Below, in pieces: positions 31,396 through 44,100 of a stretch of DNA of 64,000 bases. The position numbers and the translations under genes were made by a program. Where the stretch lies: positions 91,179,001-91,243,000 of the forward strand of contig CM074861.1 in NCBI GenBank assembly GCA_037501455.1, in the 5' to 3' direction. The notes under the pieces are model-generated. The model was not told where the DNA came from and searched no databases. It saw only the letters and a program-made list of their open reading frames with translations. Position 1 is the first letter of the stretch; each line of letters opens with the position of its first letter. This DNA is from Lantana camara (taxonomy: Eukaryota > Streptophyta > Magnoliopsida > Lamiales > Verbenaceae).

Positions 31396-31672
31396 CTGCT
31401 TCAGCTGCAGCAACGACATCTCTCTTGGAGTCCCTGATATAGAGAACAATTCTGGTCTTGTAATGTTCATGTTTGGTGTAGAAATCCGAAAGTGCCATAT
31501 TGATGCAGTTCAACGCAATCCGTCCATCATCACTATCCATGTCTAGCACCACTCCAACTCTTATGGGAATAGGTGTTTGCTGCGCCGAGGCCTTATTGTA
31601 GCTCGAGATATTTAGGGAGAGAATAAAAATGAAGAGAGAGAAAGCAGCTAGGACAGGAGGTTTATTCTCCAT
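31396..31672 (-). pseudogene. GLR copy c exon 1
   Basis: The most complete of the three exon 1 copies: signal peptide (VLAAFSLFIFILSLNI), then TPIPIRVGVVLDMDSDDGR, NCINMALSDFYTKHEHY and RDSKRDVVAAAEA, ending AGCAG|GTACTT. The ATG at 31672 is chosen by alignment with copies a and b. A TATA-like sequence lies about 60 bases upstream (plus 31734-31740). Confidence 0.88.
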
Positions 31673-32246
31673 TATTACCAAAATGCCAGCTTAGAAATGA
31701 GTTCTCACTGGTGCAGCCAAATACATTTGAGAGTTTATACAGAAGCCAGTGTTGCTTCTTTGTTAGTGATAGGAGAAGGAATTAGGAATGTTCTCAGTAA
31801 TTGTATATTGATTGATTATTCTTTGTTCCTTTTCAAATATATCCCAATCACAATCAATGATCCCATCTCCCCAACTACAAGTCAATAAGTTGAATGAAGT
31901 TGCTCATGCATGTTTCTTTTCAAAGAGTTTGAGGTCATCTTCTAACCTCACTTTTGACGTTGTGATACATAAAAGTGTAAATTATTCTCATCTGAAGGCC
32001 AGATTACCTTTATTTTCATTACCAATATATAAGGCAACAATATTGTATATACGACCCCAAATGTTGAGAATTTTCCGAGTTATTTAATATTTGTTGGCAA
32101 GGCAAGTCATATTTTGTGGTGGTGGGCTTTGCAAGTTTTTGGTGAAATTACAACGAACTTGACTTCTATAGGAAACTGCTCGATTGCCGCCCACTATTTC
32201 TGAAATTGGATGTATTTATGGAAAAAAATTTTGTTTATTAGAAACT
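31673..32246. other. Former GLR copy c promoter region
   Basis: Homologous to the upstream regions of copies a and b. There is no gene. Confidence 0.5.
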
Positions 32247-32276
32247 AGCTATCCCCCGTGCGATGTACGGTATTAT
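32247..32276 (-). mobile_element. Helitron-like 3' terminus (minus strand)
   Basis: On the minus strand CCGTACATCGCACGG (short hairpin) is followed after a GGGATAG spacer by CTAG and T, the Helitron 3' consensus. The rest of the element, if any, would extend rightwards into AT-rich DNA. No 5' TC end was identified. Confidence 0.35.
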
Positions 32277-33227
32277 CGATAATATATCTTATAATATTAA
32301 TTATTATGTATGAATTTTGTAAACTAAAATAATTTAAAATAAATTACTAAATCATGTACAATGAAAAATATTCCATATAATAAATAAATTATCGTTAAAG
32401 TATTTTTTTATTATATTTTTATTTAAGTATTAAGTAGAGACGTTGTAAAAGAAAATTAATTTCAAAAAATATATATAATTATCATCTAGTTCTAAATAAT
32501 AATAATAATAATAAATGAAGTGTTGAAATTGTATAAATATCACATCCTTTTTAAATATAAAATATGATAATTTACAAAAATAAAAGTAACTCGTACCTTA
32601 AGGGATTAAGCCCAGGATCGCATAAATCTTTTTAAGCCCGGTTTCAAACTTTGTTGATCTTGTCAACGAATCGAATTGCAACTTGATATTCTAAAATTAA
32701 TTAATTTAAAAAATAAGATTAAATTAATACAATTAAACTTTGAATTAATTTTCTAAAAAACAAATCATACTTTATGAGATTGAGCCACAAATCTCGAACC
32801 TTTTCTAAACTCTTTCATGGATTTTAAACTTTGTCAGTCTCATTAAGAAATCAAATTAAAATCTCAAATATGATAATTTATAGAAACAAAAATAACTCGT
32901 ATCTTAAGATATTGAGTCAAAAATCTCGAAAAAATTTTAAACTTTCTCAGTCTCGTTAAGGATTTTAAATTTTTTAAACTTTCTGAGTCTCGTTAAGGAT
33001 TTCAAACTTCAATAACCTTGTTAAGAAATTGAATTGCAGCTTGATATTTTAAAAGTTTCAGACTAAATTAACCTCGTTAGCGAACATGCAATAACAAATA
33101 TAAACATATACTAAGTCCTTAATAATCAATAAATTGAATAGTAGAACTTTGAAAATGTAAATGTAATGCTTGAATAACATTATAGATATTGATCATAAAT
33201 ATTTTGAGATAAATAGATTAACAAATC

Positions 33228-33543
33228 GGGAAATATGTAAAAAATCCCCAAATGGGGACTCAATTTTTAGTTAGGTCCCCATTTTCAAAATTATTTTAGT
33301 TACGTCCCCATATAAATAGATTAACATATTTTTCGCCATATATGTGGTATTTATTTCGCCATATATGTGGTATTTATTTCGCCATATGTGGTATCTAAAT
33401 CACCATATGTGGCATGTGGCCGAAAAAATTGGGGACCTAACTCAAATTATGCATCTCATTTGGGGACGTAACTAAAATAATTTTGAAAATAGGGACCTAA
33501 CTAAAAATTTTTCAACTGGGGGGTACTTTTAAGCAACCGCCCC
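33228..33543. mobile_element. MITE of about 315 bp with imperfect TIRs
   Basis: Inverted ends share TTTTTAGTTAGGTCCC, then TTTTCAAAATTATTTTAG and TTACGTCCCCA. Both ends start with G-rich tips (CGGGAAATATG; inverted, GTGGGGCGGTTGC). AACAAAT occurs on both sides (33220-33226, 33546-33552) as a possible degenerate target duplication. Internally there are three tandem copies of TTCGCCATAT(AT)GTGGTAT. Confidence 0.6.
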
Positions 33544-34603
33544 ACAACAAATAGCAAAGGCCAAATATAAAAATTAATTATTGGTGACCAAATTTTTATG
33601 GTATAAATACAAATTTTAAGAAACCAAATAAAGAAGAAAATAAATATACAATCAATACTAAAAGTTAGCTAAAATTTGAATATTGTGAAAAGATATTTCC
33701 ATTAAATTGAAAAATACAAAATTAGCCGATAATAAAAATATATATAGAAAATTAAAAGATGATGTAAAATGAAATAAATAAAAATAATAATAAATAAGCC
33801 AATTAATATGTGAAGAATAATGAACAATTAATTGAATTATTTTAATAGAAAATATTATAAAGATTAAACAAACCATGTAAATGTAATGATTAAATTAGTG
33901 ATTACATTCAAGAAGAAAAACAGAATAAATAAAATATTTTCACTTTTCATAAGGTCACCCGTGACATTTTGCTAGTTTGTTCTCATGTTTCATAACATAT
34001 AAATCTAAAATAATGTGTTTAAAAAATTTTCTAAAATTATATCAATTTAATAAAATATAATTAGTGTGAAAATATACACATATATCTTATATAGTTAAAA
34101 TTGTACTTCTAAATATTTATTGAAAATGTAATTAAGTAGTTAAATTTTATATTTATAACAAATGAACAATCTCATAAATTATTTGCATTTTTAAGTGGTT
34201 CGACAAGCTTTCTATACAAATGTAAATAGAATGAATTGTGCTTAAAAACTAAAATAAAGATGACAAATAGAAGTTAAAGAGAATCAAAATAAAAAAAAAT
34301 TGAAAAAATAATACAACTTCAAAATAAGGGAAAAAATAATAGAAATATTAAAAGAGAAGAAGAAGAAGTATTGGAAATAAAATCATAAAAAAAGAGAGAA
34401 TAAAAGTTATAATAAATAACTATGGATATATGCTTGAATTATAGTTCTTCACAAAATTTCATTAAAAGTATGATGCATTTATTTCCAATCTCTCATAAAT
34501 CTAAAAATACTTTAATAATAAATCCGGAAAAATCAAAATAATTAATAACTATTAATTTAAAAAATATTTATATTATATATGATTATAATGATACACGAAT
34601 AAT
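33544..34603. other. AT-rich region with a second Helitron-like 3' end
   Basis: No coding signal. At 33954-33975 GTCACCCGTGAC (palindromic hairpin) is followed by ATTTTG, CTAG and T, a possible Helitron 3' end on the plus strand. The remainder is low-complexity AT-rich sequence. Confidence 0.35.
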
Positions 34604-34608
34604 GAGTA

Positions 34609-36273
34609 TGTAACGCCCCGATTTTCACTCATGTGTTATGCTTCATTATATTAATAGTTCATAACATTATATGTAATATATTCTCATGCATTTATATGAA
34701 TTAATTGATAATGTGACTAATTGTTCATATATGACCTTATTTGATCACTTCTTGAAAATTGGTGGACTTAATTGCATAAATTCTTTGGACTTAATTAATT
34801 ATATGCTATGGAATGAAACTTGATTGCATGTACTCAAATATTCCAAGGACTTAAATGCAAAATGTGTTGAGTCATGTATATTGTTTGAAGACTTTGATAA
34901 ATATCTCATTCATCTCTCTCTCATTCCATTTTTATTTCATTTCATCAAATTTCCCACACACACTCACACACTAAATACCGATTTTTACACCATGGAAGAG
35001 AAGGAGGAGATTTCATCATTCCAAGTTAATTTCAAGGAGGAATTGCATGAGTTTGAGGCATCATCATCATCTCCATAGTTCCTTTCATCTTTCCATTCAT
35101 TCTTCCAAGATTGTCTTCCCGTTGACAAGGAGCAAGCTTCATAATTATATCCTTGTTGTATTGTCGGCACAGGTGAGGTTTAACTACTAGATATATATAG
35201 AATCCGTATAACCCTACGTGATGTTTCGGCCGAAATGTATATATATGTATATATCTTTCTCAAAACCTTTATCGATTGCAAGTGATTTCTCGTGATATAT
35301 TGAACTTATCGTGATTGATTGATTTTTGGCGAGTAAAGCATGTTCACTTGGGCCCGAGGGTAGTGTATTGAGTCAACCGAGGAAGCAAGGGCTGACGGGT
35401 AACTCTTGCACTATCCTCACCAATTTTGGGATCACCTCTGAATCCACCAGGAGGTTTGGTGGAGGAAGAAATCCCGTGCGTGGGAGTCATGTTCCCGACG
35501 TACACCGTTCATGGATGGTTGGGCCTTGCAATCCCACCATCACCGGAGGAAGAAGGAGTTCGTGAAATGCTAAGTGTGCACTAATGATCGTATGATAATT
35601 ATTGAAATAAAACCTAAAGATGGTATTGTTCACTAATTGGAGTAAGGTTGGAGATTTGCCTTCACTCGCCGGGCCACGAATTGATTGTATTGAATTGATT
35701 AAATTGATAAATTGAATTAGTTGTAACCTCGGGCGATAGTATCTCTTATTTTACTAAATTGTATTGTTATTTTCCAAAATTATTACCCGAGATTATAACT
35801 TGCATGTATGTGCGCATATATTTATCTATACCCCTCACTCAGTCTTTGGTTGACTGACACCGCACACTTTTCAAGTTTTCAAGGGTTGCATGCTAGGCGG
35901 GATCGAGTCAGGTCTTTTGTTCTTTGGGGTCTAGAACTTGTCTTCCTCACTTTATTGTACATTATTTATGCATATGTATTGTTATGTCTCTTGGTACCTA
36001 TGTATTAAGTATGACCTATTTGGATATCTTTGGAATTGGACTCATGTAAATGATGGAAGGATTATATTAAAGACATGAATGTATATTATGCTTCCGTTTT
36101 ATTGATTATGCATGATCGTATTTAATTGAGGGTTAGTCCCGCCTAGCTAGTGTGTCATTTTTTTTACTGTCACCCGTTCGCCATGAGTCCGGTTCATATA
36201 TGGACTACCCATTTCATGTGTGAGCTAGACTTATGGTGCGGGGGTGTGGCATCTCGGCGTTCCGGGTGCTACA
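34609..36273 (+). mobile_element. LTR C: solo LTR with 5-bp target duplication
   Basis: Starts TGTAACGCCCCG and ends GGGTGCTACA like LTR A, flanked by the perfect 5-bp duplication GAGTA (34604-34608 and 36274-36278). At 1665 bp it is much shorter than LTRs A and F; the part carrying the palindrome cluster is absent. A solo LTR arises by recombination between the two LTRs of a full element. Confidence 0.9.
35356..35548 (+). other. Conserved hairpin-forming block in LTR C
   Basis: Same block as at 5283. Stem 1 is GAGGGTAGTG (35356-35365) with CACTATCCTC (35409-35418, one G-U pair). Stem 3 is ATGG(T)TGGG with CCCACCAT. It also forms an open frame containing GPEGSVLSQPRKQGLTGNSC. Confidence 0.6.
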
Positions 36274-36278
36274 GAGTA

Positions 36279-37246
36279 TATTTAAAAAAATAATAAATAT
36301 ACGAATCTTCTAACCTTTCTTGTAAAATAAATTAAACTTTCCTCAAAAGATTAACGCAGCTTGTCTGTGATGGTTGATGTGATACCAAAAATGGAGTGGA
36401 AAATCGATCAATAATCTGCACATCAAAAAATAGATTAAAAGAGATAATTGTTTGAAGAATGTGAATAAATATTTCAAGAACATAAATAATTCAATCAAAA
36501 CATTAAAGAAGAAAACCAAAGCAAAGGAGAAATACTGAAAGAAAATAGAAAAGAAAGATTAGTCCTATGCTTTAGAGTAAAGAAGTGAATACTTATATTG
36601 ATAATAAATTCTATTTGAGAGAGTAATTTGAGCAATCTAATTAATCTCATTTACTTTTGAAGGCTTAAGTTCAAGTTTAAAATTATAGTGATTTTTTATG
36701 TTAATTGTATACATGATTTAGGTAAGTCTACAAAATCTTTATAATATTTAGAAAAATCAATACATCTACTTTTAATATATTATATTCCTTATTTGCCAAA
36801 TTAATCCCCTTGATTGATGTCAAATTTTTATTTATAATTTATTGGAATCAATAATTAATTAAGAGAAATATATTCGGATGTTTCTTTTTAGATCAATTAA
36901 CCACTTAACATAAATAAAATATTATTAGTTGAACATTACCTAAATTTATGAGATTGATCAGTTAATTGGTTTGATTTGTTAAATAATTAAATTCTTAAAA
37001 AGTTTAAAAATCATGTATTTAATTGATCAATAAATAATTATTACTTAGATGTTTCTAAAGTTATGGGGTTGATAAGTTAATTAATGCAATTAATAGAAAA
37101 AAGTTAATTAATGTATTTGGTAATTTTAAAATATGAAATATCGTAGATAATTAATCAATTTTTGAAATAATTTTTACAAAATAAAATTTTTCAAAAAAGA
37201 AAAAGAAAAAAAAAATTATTGAATTAAAATTGCCACATTTTAATAT
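36279..37246. other. AT-rich region, no recognised feature
   Basis: Low-complexity AT-rich sequence. The last five bases (37242-37246, AATAT) are the left target duplication of the Tat element. Confidence 0.5.
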
Positions 37247-38058
37247 TGATGGGGTCAAAATACGATCGTCCCACGCTAGGACACGTGGCATCACCGAGAT
37301 GATGACGTCTGTCTCCCCAAGGTTGCACCCATCAGCACCCGAGCGCTAAGCCCAACGAGCGCAATCCTTCTTCGAGAAGTTAAGCCCCACGAGCGCTAAT
37401 ACTCTCACGAACGCCATTCGTACTGTATGATTGGCACGTCCACAAGCCAAGGGAGCCCTTTTCGAGCGTCACACTCCCTCAGAGTGGCCTCCCCTTCTGG
37501 CTCGTTGCTTGAACTGGAGCCTTCCTTCCCCCCAGCGGATATCTTGACTCCCAGTACTCCAGGTTGTCACGAGCGCGCTCTTAAGCCCTCGTTACCAACC
37601 ACCCAAATGGCTCTCTGACACATCGTACATGCCCGCGCACCTACCACTGTTGCCAGCACCAACTTTTGACCGCTTTTGCAGAAGATTCCTCCTAGGTTTC
37701 TCTCTCATGGCGCCACGTGTTAGGGCAACATTCGGCCAGGACCACTTAAGGCAAATGACCAAAGGGCCCTTGACCCTCAACTATAAATAGCTAAAGTCAT
37801 CTTCTACACTGGTAAGCATTCTTCATCACTCAAACTGTGACTGAACTTACGTTTCTTCATACCTTGAACTGACTTGAGCGTCGGAGAGCCAAACTGGGTA
37901 TCACCCCCAGTTCCCCCAGCTTGGCCTTCTGACTTTTATTGTGCTTGTCCCAACAGGTAGAACCCCCTTTCTCATCTCCGGCGAATTTTCGGCGGTTTCC
38001 TCTACAATTACAAATCGTAAAGTGATCGGATTCGGATCCTCACCTTCTGAACCCATCA
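37247..38058 (+). repeat. 5' LTR of the Tat element
   Basis: TGATGGGGTCAAAATACG to ...CTTCTGAACCCATCA. TATA box CTATAAATAG at 37781-37790. GC-richer than the flanks. Confidence 0.92.
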
Positions 38059-38062
38059 TTTT

Positions 38063-38080
38063 TGGCGCCGTCTGTGGGAA
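38063..38080 (+). other. Primer binding site of the Tat element
   Basis: TGGCGCCGTCTGTGGGAA starts four bases after the LTR. This type is used by Tat/Ogre relatives; which tRNA it pairs with (Arg or Asp have been proposed for similar sites) I cannot decide from sequence alone. Confidence 0.7.
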
Positions 38081-38148
38081 ACCGTTTCTCTATCCCTTTC
38101 TTTCTTTTTGTTGGTAGAAGAGCAAGCACACTCTTACCCTTTCCAGTC

Positions 38149-41100
38149 ATGGTCGCTACGAGGTCTGGAGCTGTGGGAGGAGGAGATAACGCCTCCCAGG
38201 ATGCCAATATCATTATTCCCTCCACCGCTACTGGTGGAGCCCCGCCTCCTTCCGTCACCGTTGGTGGAGCACCTCCCACCGCTGGAGTGACTCCGCAAGC
38301 AGAGTCTTCAATACCTCCACCAACACCGCCGGAGCTGCCAGTTCCCGCCACCGCTGGGGGAGTCTCTCTCGCTGCTCCTCCGCAGCCTGCTCAGAACCCA
38401 TGGTTCCATTCCCAGGTGAATACCGGATTGCAGGGTTACATGATGCCCCCACCTGGATATACCCTCACCCCGGCTGTTATGGTTCCGCCGGTCCAGCCGT
38501 ATCATGCTGGTTAGATCCAGCTCCCGGTGGTGATCCCCAGGGAGATTGAAGGTGTGGAGTTACCTCCACTAACCACCCAGCAGTTGAGGGCTCTCTATGC
38601 CCAGTGTGAGGTTCAGGCGGCCCAGGGAGCATGGGAAAGGTTCCATTCCATGTACTTTCCCTCTGGGCAGGCCACTCAAGTTGCAGCCCCTTTGGGCGGA
38701 CAGCAAAATTTTCCCCTCAGAGAAGCCCAGGCTGTCCTGAGGGCACAACCGCCACCGCCACCAGCCAGAGAAGTGCCCCAGCATGAGGGCAATGAGCGTC
38801 CCTCCATGGGCAGGAATAAAGAGCCCACGGAACGAGTGAATGAGAATGAAGGGGACTCTCATGTCTCCAGAAGGGGCTCTCGAGCCCCCAGGCACGGGGA
38901 CAGACAAGGGGACGTGAATCCTGACATCCTCGCGGCTGTGCAAGACCAGCTGCAGGGTTTAAAGGATATTGTGGGACAGCTCTCACGAGGGCGATCAACT
39001 CAGATCTCCCCTAGTCGGGATGAACGGGTTGACGCCAGAAGCGCCCGTACCAAGGACCCCCCGCCAAAGGTCCCCCACCGCAAGGAGCCGGAGGAAAACT
39101 TCGGCACGTATGAATACCACCAGTTGGCGAGGGGCTCGCCCCTCGTGGAGGAAGTTTTGATGGCCCAAGCAGGCATGGCCAAAATCCCCACTTCCATCAA
39201 CCGATACGACGGGACGACTGATCCAGCTGAACACTTGGATCACTTTTTACATCTAATGCACCTCTACGAGCATTCCAGCAACTACTGGGCCAAAGTGTTT
39301 GTCACTTCCTTAGTGGGAATGGCTCAGGAGTGGTACAAGCGACTGCCGCCGCGCTCGATTCACTCATATGAAGAGCTGGCTCATGCTTTCCTCAACCACT
39401 TTAATTCCTTGAAAGCGCCAGTCACCGCACCTACCGCCCTTTACAACGTGGTGCAAGGCAGGAGCGAGTCTTTGCACTCGTTCTTCGCCAGCTTCAACAA
39501 GGAAATCCTACAGGTGGAAAGGCCTTCTATGGATTTCTTGATCCCAGTGCTCTTTCAGGCTGTGGATCACAAGCAGTATGTGAGCAAGAAGTTTGCCGAC
39601 GCCATTGTAGAAAGGAGGCCAGGGACCCTCATGGCCTTGAGAGAGGTTGCCGAGCCGTTCTTCGCGCTCGAAGACATGTATGGGACGAATGGTCCCCGGC
39701 ATCACAGTCCAGCCAGGAACGAGCGATCCCATCACGAGCGGGGACGAGAGGTGGTAGTCAAGAAGGAGCGCCCCCAAGAGCGCAAGAGGTCGCCACCGCC
39801 CCCTCGGCGATTCGAGCGGATCCCGCTCACCAGGCCGAATTCAGAAGTCTACAACCTCTCCGATAAAAAGCTCTTCAAGAGACCCGTCAAGATGAGGGAA
39901 ACGGACTCGCTCAGGCGCTCGAGCAAATACTGCGCATTCCACAAGCAGAGGGGGCACGACACGGATGAGTGCCGACAGTTGGAAGCTGAGATTCAGAGGC
40001 TCGTCGCAGGGGGCCACCTGAAGGAATTCGTCCGGGTGCTCGAGCGTTACGATGAACACTGCAACGAGCGCGCCGGAGGAAGAAGGAGGAGTCTGTCCCG
40101 ATCGAAGAGCCCAAGGGGTAGGGGACCCCCTGAAAGCAGCAGCTGCCGGGGCAATAAAGGAAAAGCCCCTGAGCAAGAAAACGAACCTTTCGCAGTCATA
40201 AATATGATTGCAGGAGGCTCGTCAGGAGGGGATTCCAACGCCTCTCGACGGAGGTATGTCCGGAGCTACAACCAACGCCCAGCAGTGCCTAAAACCATCT
40301 ATGCCATCCAGAGTCCAAGCGCTCAACGGTCAAGAGAGAATGATGTAATAGGCTTCGATGATAGGGATTTAGAGCATATTGTAACACCCCATGGGGAGGG
40401 TATAACCTCCGATTGCCCCATGGTGGTTAGTGTAGATGTTCATAATCATGTTGTAAAAAGGGTGTTGGTGGATAGTGGAAGCTCTGTTAATGTTTTGCCT
40501 TATTCTACATTTTTAAAGATGAAGGCTGACCTTCCGCTCGAGCCTCTCAAAACGGCCCTCATCGGCTTTGGAGGCTCTGAAGTTGTCCCACGAGGGCAAA
40601 TTCGCTTAGCTACTTCATTCGGCCGAGCCCCTCAGCGCAAAACACTCTTGGTAACATACGCGGTGGTGGAGATTGACATCCCTTATAACATCATAATTGG
40701 GCGCCCTGCCCTCGTAGATTTCAAAGCCATCATCTCCACCTACCACCAGAAGATTAAATTCCCCACCCCCGAGGGTGTGGGAGAAGTACTGTGCAATGTG
40801 CAAGAGGCTTGGGAATGTTACATGCTGTCCCTCAGAAAGCCTAAAGCGGAGAAAACCTTCCAAATTGGTTCCACCAAGAAGTCAGTAGATTTCCCCAATC
40901 TAGATGAGGACGGCCCAGCACGGAAAAGGGCGAAATTGAACAAGAAGAAGAACAAAAAGAAGAGGGGAGACAACGTGGAGAATCCCCTCGAGAGTGCACC
41001 ACCAGGGACCGTTGGTGGATCGTCCTCAGAAGGAGACGAGCCAGGAGAGGGTGAACCAGCACCCGGTGACCATTTGACAGGAAAGAAGAGGGCGCTCGAG

Positions 41101-44100
41101 CTTCCTCGCCCTGAGATAAGGATCGAACCCTCGGAGAAGTTCCTTACCATTGAGCTGGAACCCGGAAACAAGGATAAGACTACTCAGATAGGATCTAACC
41201 TCTCGGGGCCTTCTCAGATTATGATGATTGACTTCCTCAGGGAAAACAGTGATGTATTTGCTTGGAAAGCCTCCGACCTCACAGGGATTGACCGGAGCGT
41301 CATTGTCCATAGGCTTAATGTGGATCCCTCTTTCAAACCCGTCAAGCAGAAAAAGCGGGATGTATATGGCTTTCGAAAGAAGGTCATTGAAGAAGAAGTT
41401 GATAAACTCTTAGAGGCTCAGTATATCGAGCCCATCTTGTATCCGGAGTGGTTGTGTAACGTCGTCTTGGTGCCAAAGAGCGCGAATAAATGGCGCATGT
41501 GTAACGATTTCACTGATCTCAACAAGGCTTGCCCTAAAGATCATTACCCGCTACCTCGGATAGACCAATTGGTGGATTCGACCGCTGGCTGCGAGCTCAT
41601 GAGCATGATGGACGCTTTCCAGGGATACTATCAGATCTTTATGGCCCCAGAAGACCGCCCCAAAACCTCGTTTGTTGTCCATCTGGGGGTATATTGCTTC
41701 TTAGTCATGCCTTTCGGACTCAAGAACGCCGGTGCTACGTATCAACGGCTCGTCAACAAGATGTTTGAAAAAGAAATTGGAAGGTCCATGGAGGTTTACG
41801 TGGATGATATGATTGTCAAAAGCGAGCGCCAGGACTCCCACTTGGAAGATCTCAAGCGCACTTTCTCAATCCTGCGTCAGTATGGGATGAAGTTGAACCC
41901 TTCGAAGTGCACCTTTGGAGTGCAAGGGGGAAAGTTCTTAGGGTACATGGTCAGTCAGAGGGGAATTGAGGCCAATCCGGAGAAAATCAAGGCCATATTG
42001 GAAATCCCCTCCCCTCGAAATTTGCGGGAAGTGCAAGTCCTAGTAGGAAAAATCATCTCGTTGAACAGGTTTATTTCGCGCTCGGCGGATAGGAACCTTC
42101 CCTTCTTCAAAATTTTGAGGAACGCACGTAACTTTGCTTGGACAGAAGAATGTGAAAGGGCGCTGCAAGATATGAAGGCTTACCTATCGAGCGCACCACT
42201 GCTGAGTAAGCCCGTCGAAGGCGAGAGATTATTTATGTACCTTTCCGTTTCTTCCGAGGCCACAAGCGCTGTTCTGATCGCTGTACGGGAGCGGAAACAT
42301 TTACCTGTCTATTATCTGAGCAAAACATTACAAGGAGCCGAAAAGAAGTATTTGGAGATTGAAAAATTCGCGTTTGCTCTTATTAACGCCTCAAGAAGGC
42401 TAAGACCTTACTTTCAAGCGCACTCCATAACGGTTCTCACCGACCAACCCTTGAGGCAAGTGTTGTCCAAACCAGATGTGTCTGGAAGATTAATCAAATG
42501 GGCCATCGAATTGAGCTAGTTCGACTTATGTTTCGAGCCCAGGACCGCGGTATAGGCTCAGGTTATAGCTGATTTATTGGTCGAACGCTTTGGTTTAGAG
42601 CCCACCGTTGCGGAGAATGAGGGGTTATGGGTACTGCACACAGATGGTTCCTCAACCTCTCAAGGGGGAGGAGTAGGAGTGGCCCTCAGAAACCCCGATG
42701 GGATTGAGCTGGACTTTGCAATCAAGCTGGATTTCCAAGTCACTAATAACGAAGCAGAATATGAAGCCCTCGTGCAAGGATTGAATATTGCTTTTCAGAA
42801 TAGAGCCTCCAGAATCACCGCTTATGTGGATTCACAGTTAATTGCGAGCCAGATTGAAGGAACTTATGAGGCTCGAGAAACCACCATGGTACAGTACTTA
42901 AGTAAAGCCAGAGAAATCATTGGGAAGTTCAAGGAATTTCATCTACTTCAAGTACCGCGAGGAGAAAACGAGCGTGCGGACGCTCTGTCAAAGTTTGCGT
43001 CAGCTTTAGAAGGCACTTCTGAACGTTCTGTCACGTTCCTTAGAACTGAGGAACCTTTGATCAAGGAAAGGGTCGCCACTGGAATAATCGCTATGATTGA
43101 TCCAAACGAGCCCTGTTGGCTTGACGACATCGTCGTTTTCCTTAGGGATGGAATTCCCCCCACTGACAAGGTGGAAGCTAGGAAAGTCCGAAGTAAGGCC
43201 CCTCGTTTCGCTTTGGATCCCGAGGGGAGGTTATTCAAGAAATCATTCCAAGGACCCCTAATGAGATGCCTGAGGCCCTCGCAGGCGAAGGAGACGCTCG
43301 AACTAATCCACAATGGAAGCTGTGGGAATCATTCCGGAGGGCGTATCTTGGCAAAAAAGGTTCTGAGAAGTGGGTTTTACTGGCCTACAGTTCTCCAAGA
43401 TGCTATTGAATTTTCGAGGAAGTGCCCTAAGTGCCAATTTCATTCAAATCTCCCTCAATTGCCAGCCGCACAGATGATCCCAATAGACGTCTCTTGGCCT
43501 TTTGACCAGTGGGGAATAGACATCGTGGGCCCCTTGCCCATGGCTGCGGGACAAAAGAAGTTTGTCATTTTAGCCGTCGACTACTTCACCAAGTAGGCCG
43601 AGGCCGAAGCCGTTTCAAAAATCACTTTCAGGGTTGTGAGGGACTTCATTTGGAAAAACATCATTTGCAGGTACGGCATCCCGAGGGTGCTTATCTCTGA
43701 CAACGAATCCCAGTTCATAGCAGCCGACACACGAGAATGGTGCTCAGAGTTGGGGATCGAGCAGCGATTTACTTCTGTAGGACACCCTCAAGCCAATGGG
43801 CAAGCAGAAGTTACCAATAGGATTATCTTGCAACATCTGAAAACCATGCTTGACAGCAAGAAAAGTGAATGGGCTGAAGAGCTGCAAGGAGCGCTTTGGG
43901 CTTATCGCACCACTCCACGAGCGGCCACGGGAGAAACACCTTACGCGCTCGTTTATGGATCAGAAGCGATGATACCAGCGGAGATAGTAAACGAATCCGC
44001 TCGTGTCGGCTATTTCGAGCCTCAGCTCAACGATGGCAACAGGAGCTTGGAGTTGGACTTGCTGGATGAAAGGAGAGACAAAGCCTGGGCTAAGATCCAC

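Larger units (their letters stand above)
22568..31672 (-). pseudogene. Glutamate receptor-like pseudogene, copy c (all five exons traceable)
   Basis: Gene order: exon 1 31672-31396, exon 2 30802-24402 (split by a copia element at 24813-29869), exon 3 24250-23938, exon 4 23749-23343, exon 5 23230-22568. All splice sites are consensus and phases agree. The ancestral product of about 1000 residues matches the plant GLR layout: signal peptide, ANF/LIVBP ligand-binding domain, S1, M1, pore, M3, S2, M4 and tail. Lesions are a TGA at 30306-30308 replacing the Trp of EYAWIATDG, a TAA at 30168-30170, the copia insertion, a one-base deletion near 24630 just before LRVGIPVQ, and a TAG at 22745-22747 in the tail. 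It is certainly non-functional as a receptor. Confidence 0.92.

Noticed and set aside
38040..41310. Many minus-strand open frames opposite Tat gag-pol
   Set aside because: Shadows of a GC-rich coding strand; none has a domain, unlike the antisense gene at 45437-48291.
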